Source of the DNA: an uncultured Phycisphaerales bacterium
Lineage (GTDB): Bacteria > Planctomycetota > Phycisphaerae > Phycisphaerales > UBA1924
Direction of reading: 5' to 3'
Length of the DNA: 64,000 nucleotides
Assembly (NCBI GenBank): GCA_937995595.1
Contig: CALKJW010000020.1
Location: forward strand, 1 to 64,000
In this document: one piece after another, positions 62,809 to 64,000 of the stretch
Layout of the letters: each line of letters opens with the position of its first letter
Numbering within the stretch: position 1 is the first letter of the stretch
The notes under the pieces: model-generated
Database searches by the model: none
The model's input: only the letters and a program-made list of their open reading frames with translations
Told to the model about the DNA's origin: nothing
Made by a program: the position numbers and the translations under genes

Positions 62809-63465
62809 ATGCGCACGCCAGCACCGTACGCCGACCGCGCCGACGCCGGGGCCCGGCTGGCCGCGAGGCTCGCCGGGCTGGGCCTGAGGCGCCCGCTGGT
62901 GCTGGCGGTCCCGCGCGGCGGGGTCGAGGTCGGCGCGCCGATCGCCGACACGCTGGGCGGCGAACTCGACGTGGTGCTGGCTCGGAAACTCCGCGCGCCC
63001 TCGCAGCCTGAACTGGCGCTTGGCGCTGTGGGCGAGGACGGCCGGGCGCACCTGAACGAGTACGGCCGCGAGGTGTACGCGGGAGCGCCGGAGATCATCG
63101 AACGCGCCAAGGCTCGCGAACTGGCCGAGATCGCGAGGCGGCGAGAGATGTTCCGGGCGGTCCGGCCCGCGGCGGAGATCGCCGGGCGCGACGTGGTGGT
63201 CGTTGACGACGGCATGGCGACCGGTTCGACATTGATCGCCGCGCTGCACGCGGTCCGCGCGGCGGGCCCGGCCCGAGTCGTTGTTGCCCTGCCGGCCATG
63301 CCGTACTCGCGGCAGGGGGAGATCCGTGCGCTGTGCGACGACCTTGTGTGCCCTGTCGCGACCGACGACTTCTTCGCGGTCGGACAGTTCTACCACGACT
63401 TCAGCGAGGTGAGCGACAACCGCGTCGCGGAGTTGCTGCGGCGGCACGCCGGGCCGCAGCACTGA
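62809..63465 (+). CDS. Phosphoribosyltransferase family protein
   Basis: 218 residues; the ATG at 62809 or a TTG six bases earlier. The PRPP loop is VVVVDDGMATGSTLIAAL, with two acidic residues followed by GMATGST. The N-terminus LVLAVPRGGVEVGAPIADTL is the usual start of stand-alone type I PRTases of this group, often near erythromycin-esterase or dienelactone hydrolase genes in other genomes. The base or acceptor is unknown. Follows rmuC; converges on a methyltransferase gene. Confidence 0.85.
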   Translation: MRTPAPYADRADAGARLAARLAGLGLRRPLVLAVPRGGVEVGAPIADTLGGELDVVLARKLRAPSQPELALGAVGEDGRAHLNEYGREVYAGAPEIIERAKARELAEIARRREMFRAVRPAAEIAGRDVVVVDDGMATGSTLIAALHAVRAAGPARVVVALPAMPYSRQGEIRALCDDLVCPVATDDFFAVGQFYHDFSEVSDNRVAELLRRHAGPQH

Positions 63466-63488
63466 CTGAGCGCGGGGCGCCGGCGCCA

Positions 63489-64000
63489 TCAGCGTTGCGA
63501 GTCCGTGCTCGCGCGGCGGGCGCGGACGCCGAGGAACATCGGGATCTCGCGGCGGGCGCGGTTCTCCTCGGCCGCGCGCGGGCCGGAGGTGCTCTCGCGC
63601 AGACTCGGCCACTCCTCCAGAGCGTCGACGAGCAGGCCCGCCCTGGCGAGCGCGCCGACGTACGCCTGAAGCGGCCGGTGGAAGGTGAGCGTGCGGACGC
63701 TGCCCTTGCCGTGCGCGGCCTTGCCCGGCTGCATCTCGATCTCGCGCACGTCGGACGACAGGTAACCGTCGATGCGCCGGTACTGGCGCGACTGTCGGTC
63801 GTCCCACCCCCACGCGCTCTGGCCGACGGCGCGGAACGCGGGGTGCGAGACGACAAACACGAACGCGCCACCGGGCCGCAACGCCGCGGCGACGCCGCGC
63901 ATCACCGGCTCGAGCGTGTCGATGTTGCCCAGCGCCATGACGCACGCGGCACGGTCAAAGGCGCCGCGGAGATCGGCGGGCAGCGCGGCCCAGAGGTCGC
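63489..64000 (-). CDS. Class I SAM-dependent methyltransferase, 5' part beyond window
   Basis: The frame stays open to the right edge of the window, so the N-terminal SAM motif I is missing. Visible: FDRAACVMALGNIDTLEPVM (motif around the post-II and III strand), AAALRPGGAFVFVVSHPAFR (the 'LRPGG' motif) and a C-terminal substrate region FHRPLQAYVGALARAGLLVD. These fit a small-molecule or tRNA-type class I methyltransferase. A TTG or ATG start lies upstream of 64000 or at an internal ATG (63938), which would be too short for a complete enzyme. Convergent with the phosphoribosyltransferase, 23 bases away. Confidence 0.8.
   Translation of the reverse strand, partial: DLWAALPADLRGAFDRAACVMALGNIDTLEPVMRGVAAALRPGGAFVFVVSHPAFRAVGQSAWGWDDRQSRQYRRIDGYLSSDVREIEMQPGKAAHGKGSVRTLTFHRPLQAYVGALARAGLLVDALEEWPSLRESTSGPRAAEENRARREIPMFLGVRARRASTDSQR

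Overview
The window looks like chromosome from a GC-rich member of the Planctomycetota, most likely class Phycisphaerae. The evidence is consistent across genes. Third codon positions are almost all G or C. Three secreted proteins end in the Phycisphaerae 'GC-type' dockerin-like module (two calcium-loop/DIFxFLxxWFA repeats closing at a C-terminal Cys). One secreted protein ends in a PEP-CTERM-like tail (PAPGAAALLGFGG followed by Arg residues). SecA is greatly enlarged, and there is a planctomycete-style pseudopilin. No phage, insertion sequence, CRISPR array, rRNA or replication origin was seen. The strain identity is inference; the features above are read directly.

Layout. 0.2-6.2 kb: a coiled-coil protein, then an ECF-like sigma factor next to a membrane Ser/Thr kinase, then truD. 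6.2-16.8 kb: a secreted zinc metalloprotease, an acyl-CoA mutase large subunit with isobutyryl-CoA-type residues, pyruvate dehydrogenase E1 alpha, a C-terminal processing protease, an MFS permease, tRNA-Arg(CCG) and a PEP-CTERM-like protein. 17.2-30.4 kb: scpB, a transglutaminase-fold protein lacking its catalytic Cys and His, a three-gene overlapping operon (glycosyltransferase, low-molecular-weight tyrosine phosphatase, pseudopilin), the enlarged secA, an orphan ribonucleotide-reductase tail domain, an MFS permease, gap and tRNA-Phe(GAA). 30.5-33.7 kb: a less GC-rich patch with an XRE helix-turn-helix remnant divergent from an endonuclease/phosphatase-family enzyme, then a polyester-hydrolase-like enzyme with a dockerin-like tail. 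33.7-43.3 kb: an ABC ATPase and its large membrane partner, a MerR-like regulator, histidine catabolism hutI-hutG, two related lipoproteins and two small membrane proteins. 43.3-51.9 kb: an LL-diaminopimelate aminotransferase, a DUF2726-like protein, a secreted cyanophycinase, a beta-helix surface protein, an LpxH-like phosphoesterase and prmC. 52-58 kb: a complete Mrp/Mnh Na+/H+ antiporter operon (A-B fusion, C, D, E, F, G). 58-64 kb: groEL, a 67-residue ORF and groES, a receiver-like protein, then rmuC, a phosphoribosyltransferase and a methyltransferase cut by the window end.

How the genes work together. Clear operons are sigma-kinase, GT-phosphatase-pilin, gap-MFS, hutG-hutI, the Mrp set, groES-ORF67-groEL and probably rmuC-PRTase. 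Convergent genes are packed almost stop-to-stop, and only two strong terminator-like hairpins were found. Eight genes start 6-8 bases after a TANNNT hexamer and have no Shine-Dalgarno sequence, which suggests frequent leaderless transcription. Other genes have ordinary GGAG-type ribosome binding sites, so the two modes appear to coexist.
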